Shown here: piece after piece, positions 35,540 through 44,718 of the stretch
Layout: every line of letters starts with the position of its first letter
How positions within the stretch are numbered: the stretch's first letter is position 1
Assembly: GCF_001675045.1 (NCBI RefSeq)
Contig: NZ_LYPA01000047.1
Coordinates: forward strand, 117,370 to 181,369
From: Paenibacillus oryzae
GTDB taxonomy: Bacteria > Bacillota > Bacilli > Paenibacillales > Paenibacillaceae
DNA: 64,000 nucleotides
Direction: 5' to 3'
Made by a program: the position numbers and the translations under genes
The notes under the pieces: generated by a model
What the model was told of the DNA's origin: nothing
What the model saw: the letters and a program-made list of their open reading frames with translations, nothing else
Database searches by the model: none

Positions 35540-36024
35540 AAAAACATACTATCGCAGTAATCGTTAATGATCAGCCGGGCGTTCTGCAGCGTGTGGCAGG
35601 ATTGTTTGGACGCCGCGGCTTCAATATTGAAAGCATTACGGTTGGCGCAAGCGAGGAGCAGGGATTGTCGCGTATGGTTATCGTCACCTCCGGCGATGAT
35701 CATACACTGGAGCAAATTACGAAGCAGTTGTATAAGCTGATCGACGTTATCAAGGTCATTGATCTTAGCTCCAATGCTATGGTGGGCCGTGAGCTGGCGC
35801 TTATCAAAGTATACGCCGAGCCGTCCAGCCGTCCCGAAATATTGGGCGTGGTTGAAACCTTCCGCGCATCCGTCGTTGATATCGGCACTCAGTCATTGAT
35901 GGTTCAGGTTGTTGGAGATTCCGGCAAAATAGATGCTATGATTGAATTGCTGAAGCCTTATGGCATCCGAGAGCTTTCCCGCACTGGCGTAACTGCGCTT
36001 AACCGCGGTAACGTAAAGCAATAA
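35536..36024 (+). CDS. ilvN: Acetolactate synthase small regulatory subunit
   Basis: This 162-residue protein has an N-terminal ACT domain (TIAVIVNDQPGVLQRVAGLFGRRGFNIESITVG) that binds valine for feedback inhibition, and the C-terminal domain (ELALIKVYAEPSSRPEILGVVETFRASVVDIG) that activates the large subunit. It starts inside the ilvB stop (ATGA). A 135-bp gap with a long inverted repeat separates it from ilvC. Length and order are those of IlvH/IlvN. Confidence 0.95.
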   Translation: MKKHTIAVIVNDQPGVLQRVAGLFGRRGFNIESITVGASEEQGLSRMVIVTSGDDHTLEQITKQLYKLIDVIKVIDLSSNAMVGRELALIKVYAEPSSRPEILGVVETFRASVVDIGTQSLMVQVVGDSGKIDAMIELLKPYGIRELSRTGVTALNRGNVKQ

Positions 36025-37152
<1,128 letters not shown>

Positions 37153-37165
37153 AACATTCTACATG

Positions 37166-37252
37166 TATAAGTGCAATTAAAAACGGCAGAAGCAGGACGG
37201 AAGAACCATTCACACGGCGGACTCCTGCCAACGCTATTTAGTTGCACTTATA
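37166..37252. repeat. Inverted repeat between ilvC and leuA
   Basis: Outer arms TATAAGTGCAA and TTGCACTTATA are perfect and 65 bases apart. Inside, GGCAGAAGCAGGA faces TCCTGCC. No T tract follows. It lies just after ilvC and can fold into a branched hairpin in the mRNA. Confidence 0.8.
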
Positions 37253-37266
37253 TAGAATAAAAACCG

Positions 37267-37341
37267 ATCCCGGTTCATTGGGGCGGCCGCAGGAGGAATT
37301 ATGATAAATCAGCCTGCGGCCGCTCCGTATGCAATCGGGAT
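37267..37341. promoter_or_regulatory. GC-rich hairpin upstream of leuA that encloses a ribosome site
   Basis: Arms GGGCGGCCGCAGG (37281-37293) and CCTGCGGCCGCTCC (37313-37326) are almost perfectly complementary. The outer bases ATCCCG and CGGGAT extend the stem. The right end of the left arm and the loop contain AGGAGGAATTATG, the ribosome site and start of a 25-codon ORF. The hairpin could hide or expose that site. Confidence 0.75.
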
Positions 37342-37378
37342 AATTCTGTTCACGGAGGTGCAATGGAGAAATGCGTAA
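37301..37378 (+). CDS. Possible 25-residue leader peptide coupled to leuA
   Basis: An ATG 5 bp after AGGAGG opens 25 codons. They begin [16 protein letters not shown] and end in TAA at 37376-37378, overlapping the leuA ATG at 37371. Stop-start overlap suggests that ribosomes finishing the small ORF restart at leuA. Four isoleucines and one leucine occur, so it is not a classic leucine attenuator peptide. It sits in the loop and right arm of the hairpin above. No family is recognised and its expression is inference. Confidence 0.4.
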   Translation: MINQPAAAPYAIGIILFTEVQWRNA

Positions 37379-38915
37379 AATCTATATTTTTGATACCTCG
37401 CTTCGCGACGGCGAGCAATCTCCCGGCGTCAACCTGAATACAAAAGAAAAGGTCGAAATTGCGCTACAGCTTGAAAAGCTTGGCGTAGACCGGATTGAAG
37501 CAGGCTTCCCTGCCGCATCTCCTGGAGATTCCGCTGCGGTTAACGCCGTAGCGCGCGCAGTCAAAAATGCATCCATTATCGGGTTGTCCCGTTCTCGCGA
37601 AGGCGATATTGATGCTGTGCGGGAAGCGCTTATTGGCGCTCAGGATCCTTGCATCCACCTGTTTCTGGCTACAAGCCCCATTCATCGCAAGCATAAGCTG
37701 CGCATGGAGAAGGAGCAGGTGCTGGAAGCGGCAGACCGTGCTATCCGTTATGCCCGGCGCTATTTTGACAAGGTCGAATTTTCCCCGGAGGATGCAGGCC
37801 GAACCGAACTGGACTTCCTTTGTGAGGTAACGGAAATGGCCATTAAAGCCGGTGCTACCGTGGTCAATATTCCCGATACGGTAGGATATCTGAACCCGCA
37901 GGAGTTCGGTAACATTTTCAAAACGTTAAAGGATAATGTACCAGGTATCGAAAAAATTCAGTTAAGCGCCCATTGCCACGATGATTTGGGGATGGCGACA
38001 GCCAATTCTCTAGCCGCGATTCTGAATGGAGCTGATCAAATCGAAGGTACCATTAACGGGATCGGCGAACGCGCAGGCAACACGGCTATAGAAGAAATCG
38101 CAATGGCGCTGGCGACTCGTCCGGATTACTTTAACGCTCACACCACGTTGAACCTGAAGGAAATTGCTAAAACCAGCCGTCTTGTCAGCAAGCTGACAGG
38201 CATGCCCGTTCCGGGCAATAAAGCAATAGTTGGCGCCAATGCATTCGCTCATGAATCCGGCATTCACCAGGACGGCATGCTGAAGGAAAAAACGACCTAT
38301 GAGATCATTTCACCGGATGTGATCGGTCTGAAGGATTCCAAGCTGGTGCTTGGCAAACATTCCGGCCGTCATGCCTTCCGCGAAAAGCTGATTGATATGG
38401 GCTACGAACTCGACGATGAATCCGTTAATCATGCATTTGCCAAGTTCAAGGATTTGGCGGATCGCAAAAAAACGGTTGGCGATGAGGATATTCGTGCAAT
38501 GCTCGAGGAGCGCTTGATTGATACGCCGGAGGTATTTGCGCTGGAAACCATCCAGGTCAGCTACGGCAATCGCTCCACGCCAAACGCAACGGTTGTAATT
38601 CGGGCCGCGGACGGCGAAATTCGCGAGGAAACAGCGGATGGAAATGGCTCGGTCGATGCCATTTATAATGCTATCGATAAAGCGACACGGGAAACGGTGG
38701 AGCTTGAGGATTATTCCATCAAGTCGGTTTCGCAAGGCAAGGATGCTTTGGGCGAGGTGCATGTAGTCCTGAAGCAGAATGAGCAATCGGCGCAGGGGCG
38801 CGGCCTCAGCACCGATATATTGGAAGCAAGCGCCAGAGCTTATCTGGATGCAGTAAATCGGTTGCATGACAAACGAAATACGCCGGGCCGCCGAGACAAT
38901 ATCAGCTTGATTTAG
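37371..38915 (+). CDS. leuA: 2-isopropylmalate synthase
   Basis: This 514-residue enzyme starts leucine synthesis by joining acetyl-CoA to 2-oxoisovalerate. The catalytic TIM barrel shows [14 protein letters not shown] (metal Asp), [15 protein letters not shown] and [20 protein letters not shown]...[12 protein letters not shown] (metal His pair, family signature). The C-terminal LeuA regulatory domain (about 390-505) binds leucine. The ATG at 37371 has GGAGG 12 bp away plus a closer GGAGAA, and it overlaps the end of the 25-codon ORF. It is the last gene of the T-box operon; leuC and leuD are not in the window, and leuB lies 2 kb further on. Confidence 0.95.
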   Translation: MRKIYIFDTSLRDGEQSPGVNLNTKEKVEIALQLEKLGVDRIEAGFPAASPGDSAAVNAVARAVKNASIIGLSRSREGDIDAVREALIGAQDPCIHLFLATSPIHRKHKLRMEKEQVLEAADRAIRYARRYFDKVEFSPEDAGRTELDFLCEVTEMAIKAGATVVNIPDTVGYLNPQEFGNIFKTLKDNVPGIEKIQLSAHCHDDLGMATANSLAAILNGADQIEGTINGIGERAGNTAIEEIAMALATRPDYFNAHTTLNLKEIAKTSRLVSKLTGMPVPGNKAIVGANAFAHESGIHQDGMLKEKTTYEIISPDVIGLKDSKLVLGKHSGRHAFREKLIDMGYELDDESVNHAFAKFKDLADRKKTVGDEDIRAMLEERLIDTPEVFALETIQVSYGNRSTPNATVVIRAADGEIREETADGNGSVDAIYNAIDKATRETVELEDYSIKSVSQGKDALGEVHVVLKQNEQSAQGRGLSTDILEASARAYLDAVNRLHDKRNTPGRRDNISLI

Positions 38916-38939
38916 GCCCCAGCGCTAGAAACATACACA

Positions 38940-38986
38940 AAAAAAGTTGGAAGGAAACATAAGTTTCCGTTCCAACTTTTTTTTAT
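38940..38986 (+). terminator. Terminator of the ilv-leu operon
   Basis: Stem AAAAAGTTGGAAGGAAAC with GTTTCCGTTCCAACTTTTT and a 4-nt loop, followed by more T. It is strong and also has A on the left side. Confidence 0.85.
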
Positions 38987-39101
38987 ATCCAGGAGGAGGT
39001 GTGTACGATATTTCACTTAGTTATATATGGCGTCCCAGGGCAGGTAGCTCATGTGATATGATTAATCGTACAGCCCTTTAGCGGAAGGGCTGGGGTTTCT
39101 T

Positions 39102-39746
39102 TTAAATAGCGGCAGGGAGGTTATGGATAAAAGGCAAAAAGCCGGGGTCTCTGGTGAAATGGAAAAAAGCTTCAACAATTTCCGGATCAAACTGGCTTCC
39201 GCTGTTTCGCTGCAGCTCATGAATCGCTGTAATATAGCTGAGGCCTTTCCTATAACCACGGTCTGATGTCATGCTGTCAAAGGCGTCGATGACGGAGCAG
39301 ATTCGGGCCAAATAAGGAATCTGGGAGCCGGATAGCCCATCGGGATAACCGCAGCCGTCCCAACGTTCGTGATGATGCATAACGATATTCCGCACAGCCT
39401 CATCCAGTCTGCATCCGTTGTAATCCAGCAAATGCCCGCCGCATACGGGGTGAAGCTTTAAAATAACCCAATCCCTTTCTGTCAGCTTGCAATTGCAGTG
39501 CAGAACACTATTCGGAACAAGCAGCTTGCCGATGTCATGAAGCTGGCAGCCTTGAATGAGCTGGGTTAAATGCTGATCGTCCAGATTCATAACACGGCCA
39601 AACTGCTTGGCTATGATGGAGGCTCGTATACAGTGAATGTAAGTCGAGGGACTCTTCCGTTTCAGAAGCTTCAGGCACAAGCTTGCGATCTCGTCTTGCT
39701 CAATATCGGAATTGGAGTTATCGACCGATGTAATGCCTGTAGTCAT
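39102..39746 (-). CDS. HD-GYP domain protein
   Basis: This 214-residue cytosolic protein has the HD motif in GCQLHDIGK (metal-binding His-Asp near residue 74) and the extended motif HHHERWDGCGYPDGLSGSQIP with YLARICSVIDAFDSMTSDRGYRKG. These mark HD-GYP phosphodiesterases, which cleave cyclic di-GMP. No receiver or sensor domain is attached. The start at 39746 is set by AAGGAGAG; a TTG 18 bp earlier overlaps that site. It follows a small XRE-type gene on the same strand with a 66-bp gap and may be co-transcribed. Confidence 0.85.
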   Translation of the reverse strand: MTTGITSVDNSNSDIEQDEIASLCLKLLKRKSPSTYIHCIRASIIAKQFGRVMNLDDQHLTQLIQGCQLHDIGKLLVPNSVLHCNCKLTERDWVILKLHPVCGGHLLDYNGCRLDEAVRNIVMHHHERWDGCGYPDGLSGSQIPYLARICSVIDAFDSMTSDRGYRKGLSYITAIHELQRNSGSQFDPEIVEAFFHFTRDPGFLPFIHNLPAAI

Positions 39747-39812
39747 ACCGGATCTCTCCTTCAAATTTTCGCTTAACCGATTGTTGGCAGGCCGTTACGG
39801 GTATACTGCACG

Positions 39813-40028
39813 TTAAGAAGCTATATTCTGTACGCTTTCAGGGTCAATCTCAAGCGTTTCAAGGATTTTGGGCAAATACTTTTTTCCCGAACGCTCGCCG
39901 TGCAAAATGTAATTTAAATATACTTTTGTCGTTCCTACATGCTCAGCAAGCCAGGCTTGACTATGTCCCTTATCAAGCAGACGTTTTCGAATGAGCATGC
40001 CAAGAGGGGTTAGTTTCCTTTTCTTCAA
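39813..40028 (-). CDS. Small XRE-type DNA-binding protein
   Basis: This 71-residue basic protein is a single helix-turn-helix: LGMLIRKRLLDKGHSQAWLAEHVGTTKVYLNYILHGERSGKKYLPKILETLEID. This is the Cro/C1 fold with the Q..LA..VG core. The start is a TTG at 40028 with AAGGAGTG 9 bp upstream. An inverted repeat TTCACAAC / GTTGTGAA lies 17 bp above it and may be its operator. It is divergent from a second XRE gene at 40292. Target genes are unknown. Confidence 0.75.
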   Translation of the reverse strand: MKKRKLTPLGMLIRKRLLDKGHSQAWLAEHVGTTKVYLNYILHGERSGKKYLPKILETLEIDPESVQNIAS

Positions 40029-40044
40029 CCGAATTCACTCCTTA

Positions 40045-40170
40045 TTCACAACCAGATATATGTAGGTGTTGTGAAACGGGTTTCTGGTTTAAGTGCTAGA
40101 TCCAGCCCAAGCCGAAAAGACAGACCGATCCCGTTAATGCTGCTCTGTTAGTATATCTGTATATCTGGTA
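40045..40170. promoter_or_regulatory. Possible operators between the divergent XRE genes
   Basis: TTCACAAC and GTTGTGAA form an inverted repeat at 40045-40075. Inside it CCAGATATA (40052-40060) appears again in opposite direction as TATATCTGG at 40161-40169, next to a further TATATCTG at 40153. Repeated sites in the gap between two divergent helix-turn-helix genes fit repressor binding. Which protein binds is not known. Confidence 0.4.
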
Positions 40171-40291
40171 TGATGAAAAATATTAGCCTAATTATAGATT
40201 ACACGTATATTCGAGCATTGTCAACAAAATGGCGGTTTATTCGTCATTATTTACTGGATTTTACACGAAAAACCATACAACGGAGGCTTTT

Positions 40292-40726
40292 ATGTCGGGA
40301 ATTGGAACACGGATTAAAGAATTGAGAAAAAGACATGACATCAGCCAAGAGGAGCTGGCCGCCCAAATCAAGGTTTCTCGCGGAAATGTCGGCGATTGGG
40401 AGCGGGGCCGGGCAAAGCCGGGAGCGGATGCTCTCATCGCATTGTCCAGTTATTTTTCCGTTTCCATTGACTGGATTCTCAATGGACAAGAGTTTCAAAC
40501 ACCCCACATGAAGCGCTGGCCTCAGACCATGCCCGGAGATAACATTACGCCTGAAGATATTGAATTGCTGGCCAAGCTAAAACGGCTGTCTGAAAAAGAG
40601 AGATGGAAGGTTGAGGGGTACATAGATGCTATTGCGGGTGGATCAGCGATTCAGTCAAAAAAACCGATGGAAAAGTTATCTCCATCGCCAAATGGAGAAG
40701 AAGCCGCCGCCAGTGAAGGGGCTTAA
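40292..40726 (+). CDS. XRE-family regulator with C-terminal extension
   Basis: This 144-residue protein has a typical N-terminal helix-turn-helix (IGTRIKELRKRHDISQEELAAQIKVSRGNVGDWERGRAKPGADALIALSSYFSVSIDWIL, about 3-62). A helical segment (EDIELLAKLKRLSEKERWKVEGYIDAI, about 88-115) then acts as a likely dimer or protein contact. A low-complexity acidic and serine-rich tail ends it. The layout resembles SinR- and SlrR-like or phage-type regulators in Bacilli. The ATG at 40292 follows CGGAGG. Targets are unknown; a divergent XRE gene and an HD-GYP gene are its neighbours. Confidence 0.8.
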   Translation: MSGIGTRIKELRKRHDISQEELAAQIKVSRGNVGDWERGRAKPGADALIALSSYFSVSIDWILNGQEFQTPHMKRWPQTMPGDNITPEDIELLAKLKRLSEKERWKVEGYIDAIAGGSAIQSKKPMEKLSPSPNGEEAAASEGA

Positions 40727-40885
40727 TTTTTAGCTCGAATTGATTAACTTTTTAACCAGCTGATAGCTTTTTGCGAGCTTGATTATAGCTTTTGACTATA
40801 AAGCTCATAGAATTTATATCTTTGTCTTGTTCGCGTATTTGTGGTACAAATGATAATAGAATGAGAATGATAAGAGGAGAGTTGA

Positions 40886-41971
40886 ATGTATATGTCGGAA
40901 GTTAAAAAAATTGCGGTTTTGGGCGGAGACGGTATTGGTCCGGAGGTTGTAGGCGAAGCTCTGAAAGTATTGAAAAAAACAGAAGAGCTGTTCGGCTATC
41001 AGTTTGAAACGGAGCATGGCTTGTTTGGCGGGATTGCCATCGACGAAAAGGGCACTCCGCTGCCGCAGGAAACGCTTGAAATTTGCCAAAAGGCTGATGC
41101 TGTGCTGCTGGGTGCAGTTGGCGGCCCTAAATGGGATAACAACTCCAAAGAGCTTCGTCCCGAAACCGGCTTGCTTGGCATTCGCAAGGCGCTTGGACTA
41201 TTCTCGAATATTCGTCCGGCAACTGTATTTGACTGTCTGAAGGAAGCTTCCACGCTGAAGCCTGAAGTATTGGAAGGTACGGATCTGATTGTTGTCCGCG
41301 AATTGACTGGCGGCATCTATTTTGGCGAGAAATTCCGCCGCGAGGGAGCAGGCGGCGAAGAAGCGGTTGATACTTGCGTATACAATGTGCAAGAGGTTGA
41401 GCGTATCGTTCGCCAGGCGTTCGATATTGCCATGACACGCGGCAAGCGTCTGGCATCCGTCGACAAAGCCAACGTTCTGGAAACATCGCGTCTGTGGCGC
41501 GAGGTTGTAAACCGGATTGCGGTTGAATATCCGGAAGTGGAGCTTGAGCATGTATTGGTCGATAACTGTGCGATGCAGCTGCTGCGTCGTCCGTCCAGCT
41601 TTGACGTTATCGTTACAGAAAACATGTTTGGCGATATTCTTAGCGACGAAGCGGCTATGCTTACCGGCTCCATCGGCATGTTGTCGTCGGCATCGCTGGG
41701 TGAAGGCAGCTTTGGCCTTTATGAGCCGGTGCACGGCTCCGCGCCTGATATTGCCGGACAAGGCATCTCCAACCCAATTGCTACCATCCTGTCCGTAGCT
41801 TTGATGTTCCGTTTGACTTTTGGCTATCACGAAGCGGCGGCTTCCATTGAAAAAGCGGTGAAGGACGTATTGGATGCAGGCCATCGTACCGGCGATATCG
41901 CTGTGGACAAGTCCAAAGCTATCGGTACAACCGCGATGGGCGATCTGATCGTTGCGGCAATGACTAAATAA
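40886..41971 (+). CDS. leuB: 3-isopropylmalate dehydrogenase
   Basis: This 361-residue enzyme oxidises and decarboxylates 3-isopropylmalate with NAD+. Seen: VLGGDGIGPEVVGEALKVL, LLGAVGGPKWDN, RPETGLLGIRKALGLFSNIRP (substrate arginines), VVRELTGGIYFGE, DNCAMQLLRRPSSFDVIVTENMFGDILSDEAAMLTGSIGMLSSASLG (metal aspartates, family signature) and EPVHGSAPDIAGQGISNPIA (NAD+ loop). The ATG at 40886 follows AAGAGGAGAG; a second ATG 6 bp later is also possible. It is separated from leuA by regulators and shares a transcript with a peroxiredoxin gene 35 bp downstream. Confidence 0.95.
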   Translation: MYMSEVKKIAVLGGDGIGPEVVGEALKVLKKTEELFGYQFETEHGLFGGIAIDEKGTPLPQETLEICQKADAVLLGAVGGPKWDNNSKELRPETGLLGIRKALGLFSNIRPATVFDCLKEASTLKPEVLEGTDLIVVRELTGGIYFGEKFRREGAGGEEAVDTCVYNVQEVERIVRQAFDIAMTRGKRLASVDKANVLETSRLWREVVNRIAVEYPEVELEHVLVDNCAMQLLRRPSSFDVIVTENMFGDILSDEAAMLTGSIGMLSSASLGEGSFGLYEPVHGSAPDIAGQGISNPIATILSVALMFRLTFGYHEAAASIEKAVKDVLDAGHRTGDIAVDKSKAIGTTAMGDLIVAAMTK

Positions 41972-42006
41972 ACGAAATATATAGAGAACGATAGGAGGAG
42001 CTACAG

Positions 42007-42555
42007 ATGGCAGAACGTTTAGTTGGACGCAAAGCTCCAGACTTTACAATGGAAACGGCAACTGGCAACGGCGGGGATTTCGGAACGGCTTCGCTTGCCG
42101 ATTACAGAGGCAAATGGCTCGTATTTTTCTTTTACCCGCTTGATTTCACATTTGTATGCCCAACTGAAATTACGGCGCTGAGTCTGGCGGCTGATCAATT
42201 CAAGGCATTGAATACCGAGATTTTGGGCGTTAGCGTGGACAGCAAGCACAGCCACCGCGCCTGGATTAATACACCGGTTAGCGACAACGGCCTTGGCGAG
42301 TTAAACTTCCCGCTTGCTTCGGATTTGACCAAAAGCGTTGCCCGCGATTATGGCGTGTTGATTGAGGAAGAAGGCGTTGCGCTGCGCGGATTGTTTATTA
42401 TCGATCCCGAAGGCGAGATCAAATACCAGGTCGTTAACCATAATGATGTAGGCCGCAGCGTTGACGAGACGCTCCGCGTGCTTCAGGCGCTTCAATCCGG
42501 CGGATTGTGCCCCATTAACTGGAAACCTGGCCAAAGCAATCTGGTTGCTAAATAA
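42007..42555 (+). CDS. Typical 2-Cys peroxiredoxin (AhpC/TSA family)
   Basis: This 182-residue thiol peroxidase reduces peroxides in the cytoplasm. The peroxidatic cysteine is Cys51 in DFTFVCPTE, and the resolving cysteine is Cys168 in GGLCPINW. Both are present, as in typical 2-Cys enzymes (YkuU/Tpx-like Bacillus forms). GVSVDSKHSHRAW and LNFPLASDLTKSVARDYGVL fit the fold. The start has AGGAGG. It lies 35 bp after leuB in the same direction and ends in a terminator, so the two are probably one transcript. Confidence 0.92.
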   Translation: MAERLVGRKAPDFTMETATGNGGDFGTASLADYRGKWLVFFFYPLDFTFVCPTEITALSLAADQFKALNTEILGVSVDSKHSHRAWINTPVSDNGLGELNFPLASDLTKSVARDYGVLIEEEGVALRGLFIIDPEGEIKYQVVNHNDVGRSVDETLRVLQALQSGGLCPINWKPGQSNLVAK

Positions 42556-42595
42556 GCGAACAGATATCATTGAAAACAATGTAAACAACTATTAA

Positions 42596-42640
42596 GAGAG
42601 CTACAGTTATCTGCAAGTGGATAACTGCAGCTCTTTTTTT
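42596..42640 (+). terminator. Terminator after the peroxiredoxin gene
   Basis: GAGCTACAGTTATC and GATAACTGCAGCTC form a long stem with one bulged base and a loop of about 8 nt, followed by seven T. Confidence 0.8.
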
Positions 42641-42719
42641 CAATGTTCGGGCTTCACTATAAGTCAATCATGCAGTGATCATGAGCTGGAAGACTACAAC
42701 ATCGAGTTATCTTTGTCGC

Positions 42720-43628
42720 TCAACTGAACACATCCTCCTGATTCAGATGCTCAACATCCTTGAGCAAATCGGGTATCCAGGAGTCTGAGCCAGGGATGAT
42801 ATCTGTACCGCCATAAACAAGCCAGCGCAGTGTCTTAATCAGCCAGCATAAACCGCCAATCCGCAATTGCCAGTTAAGCTGCTTCATTTCAAGCTCTGCG
42901 GCATCAAGGTAAGCTGAAATGATATCTTCTTTTGTAAGACTGCTCCATGTTTGTGCTTCCTTAATCAAGCAATACAGGTCGCCAAGATGGGGACTTAGAT
43001 AGGCGATGGACCAATCAATCGGCATTATGCCATTGTTTTGGATTAACAGGTTTTTTGCGTGGTAATCATGATGAACGATTGAGATGGGCACCGTTTGATA
43101 AAGTTTATCTAATTGACAAGGCAGTACATGCTTGAGTTTCACTAAAACGTTGGCGCCCGCTAGTTTGTTTGATTTCAGCAGATCATCAAGCAGCTTTAGA
43201 ATGTCGTCCATTGAAACGTAGTAAGCATCAAAATCCACCTTTGGAAGCATCCCGCCTTGTAAGTTTGAAGTTGCCCTTGCTCTTAGACTAGCCAGTTCCC
43301 TCGCCGCTTCAAGAAAATAGGCAGGCTGCGGCTGCTGCTCTATATTTTTTTCGCCCGCATCCTCCATAATCATGACTCCGCTGTCTTTCAGGCTAACAAA
43401 ATCAAAGATTCGCGGGGCCTTGAGCTGCAGAGGTTGTACTAAACTTCGATAAATTTTTGCTTCTCCCGCCATTTCACTTCCGCCCCACTTAATGATCAGC
43501 GTTTCTTCTGTTTTTAATGTTGCCCTGTAAACCTCTGATAGTGACCATTTCCTTAGCAGGGTCCATTCTTCAACGTTATTTAGCAACGGCATCTTTGAGC
43601 TATATTCTGAAAAACATGCTGGAATCAT
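42720..43628 (-). CDS. Aminoglycoside phosphotransferase (APH)-like protein
   Basis: This 302-residue kinase-fold protein has the small N-lobe (TLIIKWGG lysine; GEAKIYRSL) and the C-lobe catalytic loop VHHDYHAKNLLI with the Asp, followed by PIDWSIAYLSPHLGDL (metal Asp). These fit the APH family, which also includes choline, homoserine and other small-molecule kinases. Nothing points to drug resistance in particular. The ATG at 43628 follows GAGGGAAGG. The protein seems intact and the gene stands alone, divergent from the lipoprotein gene. Confidence 0.75.
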   Translation of the reverse strand: MIPACFSEYSSKMPLLNNVEEWTLLRKWSLSEVYRATLKTEETLIIKWGGSEMAGEAKIYRSLVQPLQLKAPRIFDFVSLKDSGVMIMEDAGEKNIEQQPQPAYFLEAARELASLRARATSNLQGGMLPKVDFDAYYVSMDDILKLLDDLLKSNKLAGANVLVKLKHVLPCQLDKLYQTVPISIVHHDYHAKNLLIQNNGIMPIDWSIAYLSPHLGDLYCLIKEAQTWSSLTKEDIISAYLDAAELEMKQLNWQLRIGGLCWLIKTLRWLVYGGTDIIPGSDSWIPDLLKDVEHLNQEDVFS

Positions 43629-43748
43629 GTTGGCCTTCCCTCTTCCCTATAGGATTTCAATACATATTTTTGCATATGTAGCAATAAAAATATAGACTTA
43701 TCTTTTTCTGTTTGCTATGATGTTGAATTAAGTCTTGGAAAAAGTTGA

Positions 43749-43793
43749 GAGAGCTTTGTTTATCCGTCTGAGGTAGATAAAGCTCTTTTTTGA
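43749..43793 (+). terminator. Orphan terminator-like hairpin upstream of the lipoprotein gene
   Basis: AGAGCTTTGTTTATC and GATAAAGCTCT pair and are followed by six T. It lies between two divergent genes, so no known transcript ends here. A TATGAT -10-like box lies near 43717. It could be an attenuator of the gene at 43906 or the end of a short RNA. Confidence 0.55.
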
Positions 43794-43905
43794 ATACCTG
43801 TACGGCGCTGGAGAAATGAAATAATGAGTCATATTAGTAATGAAATATCAGTAAAGGAAGAGGATAGTTAAAGCTACCGACTGATGCGCATAGGGAGGAA
43901 TAGCC

Positions 43906-44571
43906 ATGGAAGAAGGGGTTGTTAATGGTATGAAAATGAAGCTGACAGCAAGCTATATTTTAAAAAAAGCAAACAAGTGGGCTTTAGTGGCGGCAGCTTT
44001 TCTTACTGTAATGACTATTGTGGCTTGTAAGGCAGATTCCGAAACGGGAAGCGGCAGCAAGGGGCTGCAAGCGGACAAGGGGAACGTAGGTAGTTCTAGC
44101 ACGCCTGCTGCATTGGGAATGGAGGACCCGCTTGCATATGTTGACTTGGCAGAGGCTAACGTTATTGGAGAGACGTATCGTTTTGACAAAATGCTATATT
44201 TAAATCTATTAAGCTCCTTTTATCCCGGCTCGGACTTTGTTGAATATTATACCTTTAGTAAAGATAGCTTATTGATTACGGATCGAGAAGGCGGGCAAGC
44301 GCTGGTGTCTGCTAGATATGAAAAATCAGAGATTGAGCCGGAGGCTTTTATTGAAGCCTTTGGAAGCAAAGTGCCGGATAATATAATTCCGGAAATTAAG
44401 GATTATTCAATTCGTCTTCAGTATGATCTGAACCGGATTGAAGGCCAGCCAGCGTTTTTCCGTCTCTATATTATGAATGAACATGTTTGGCTGGCTCGTA
44501 TGTTAAACGATGAAATATGGTCCCTATACCAGCTTGTGCCTTATTCCGGAGAGCTGCCCATTAAGGAATAA
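43906..44571 (+). CDS. Predicted lipoprotein of unknown function
   Basis: I do not recognise the family. The 221 residues start with a long basic N-region, then a hydrophobic core and the lipobox TIVAC (Cys41), so the mature protein is tethered outside the membrane. A Ser/Gly-rich linker (about 43-70) follows and then a mixed domain with YRFDKMLYLNLLSSFYPGSDFVEYYTF and YSIRLQYDLNRIEGQPAFFRLYIM. The ATG at 43906 has GGGAGGA upstream; an internal ATG at 43930 would give a more usual signal length but lacks a site. It stands alone after an orphan hairpin. Confidence 0.7.
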   Translation: MEEGVVNGMKMKLTASYILKKANKWALVAAAFLTVMTIVACKADSETGSGSKGLQADKGNVGSSSTPAALGMEDPLAYVDLAEANVIGETYRFDKMLYLNLLSSFYPGSDFVEYYTFSKDSLLITDREGGQALVSARYEKSEIEPEAFIEAFGSKVPDNIIPEIKDYSIRLQYDLNRIEGQPAFFRLYIMNEHVWLARMLNDEIWSLYQLVPYSGELPIKE

Positions 44572-44718
44572 GCGGGGAGCGACAAGGGCGAATATCAAAA
44601 AGCAAGCTTGAAGGATGAAGGAATTTGCCGGAGGCATATCGAATAGGTTAAGAAGAAAGCGGCGTTTTGCAGTTCAGTTTCGAAAGTACATCCAACAGAT
44701 TATGAAGGAGGTCTTCCG

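Noticed and set aside
42720..43628. Aminoglycoside resistance gene
   Set aside because: The kinase fold is clear, but the family holds many metabolic kinases and nothing in the context points to resistance, so only the fold is called.
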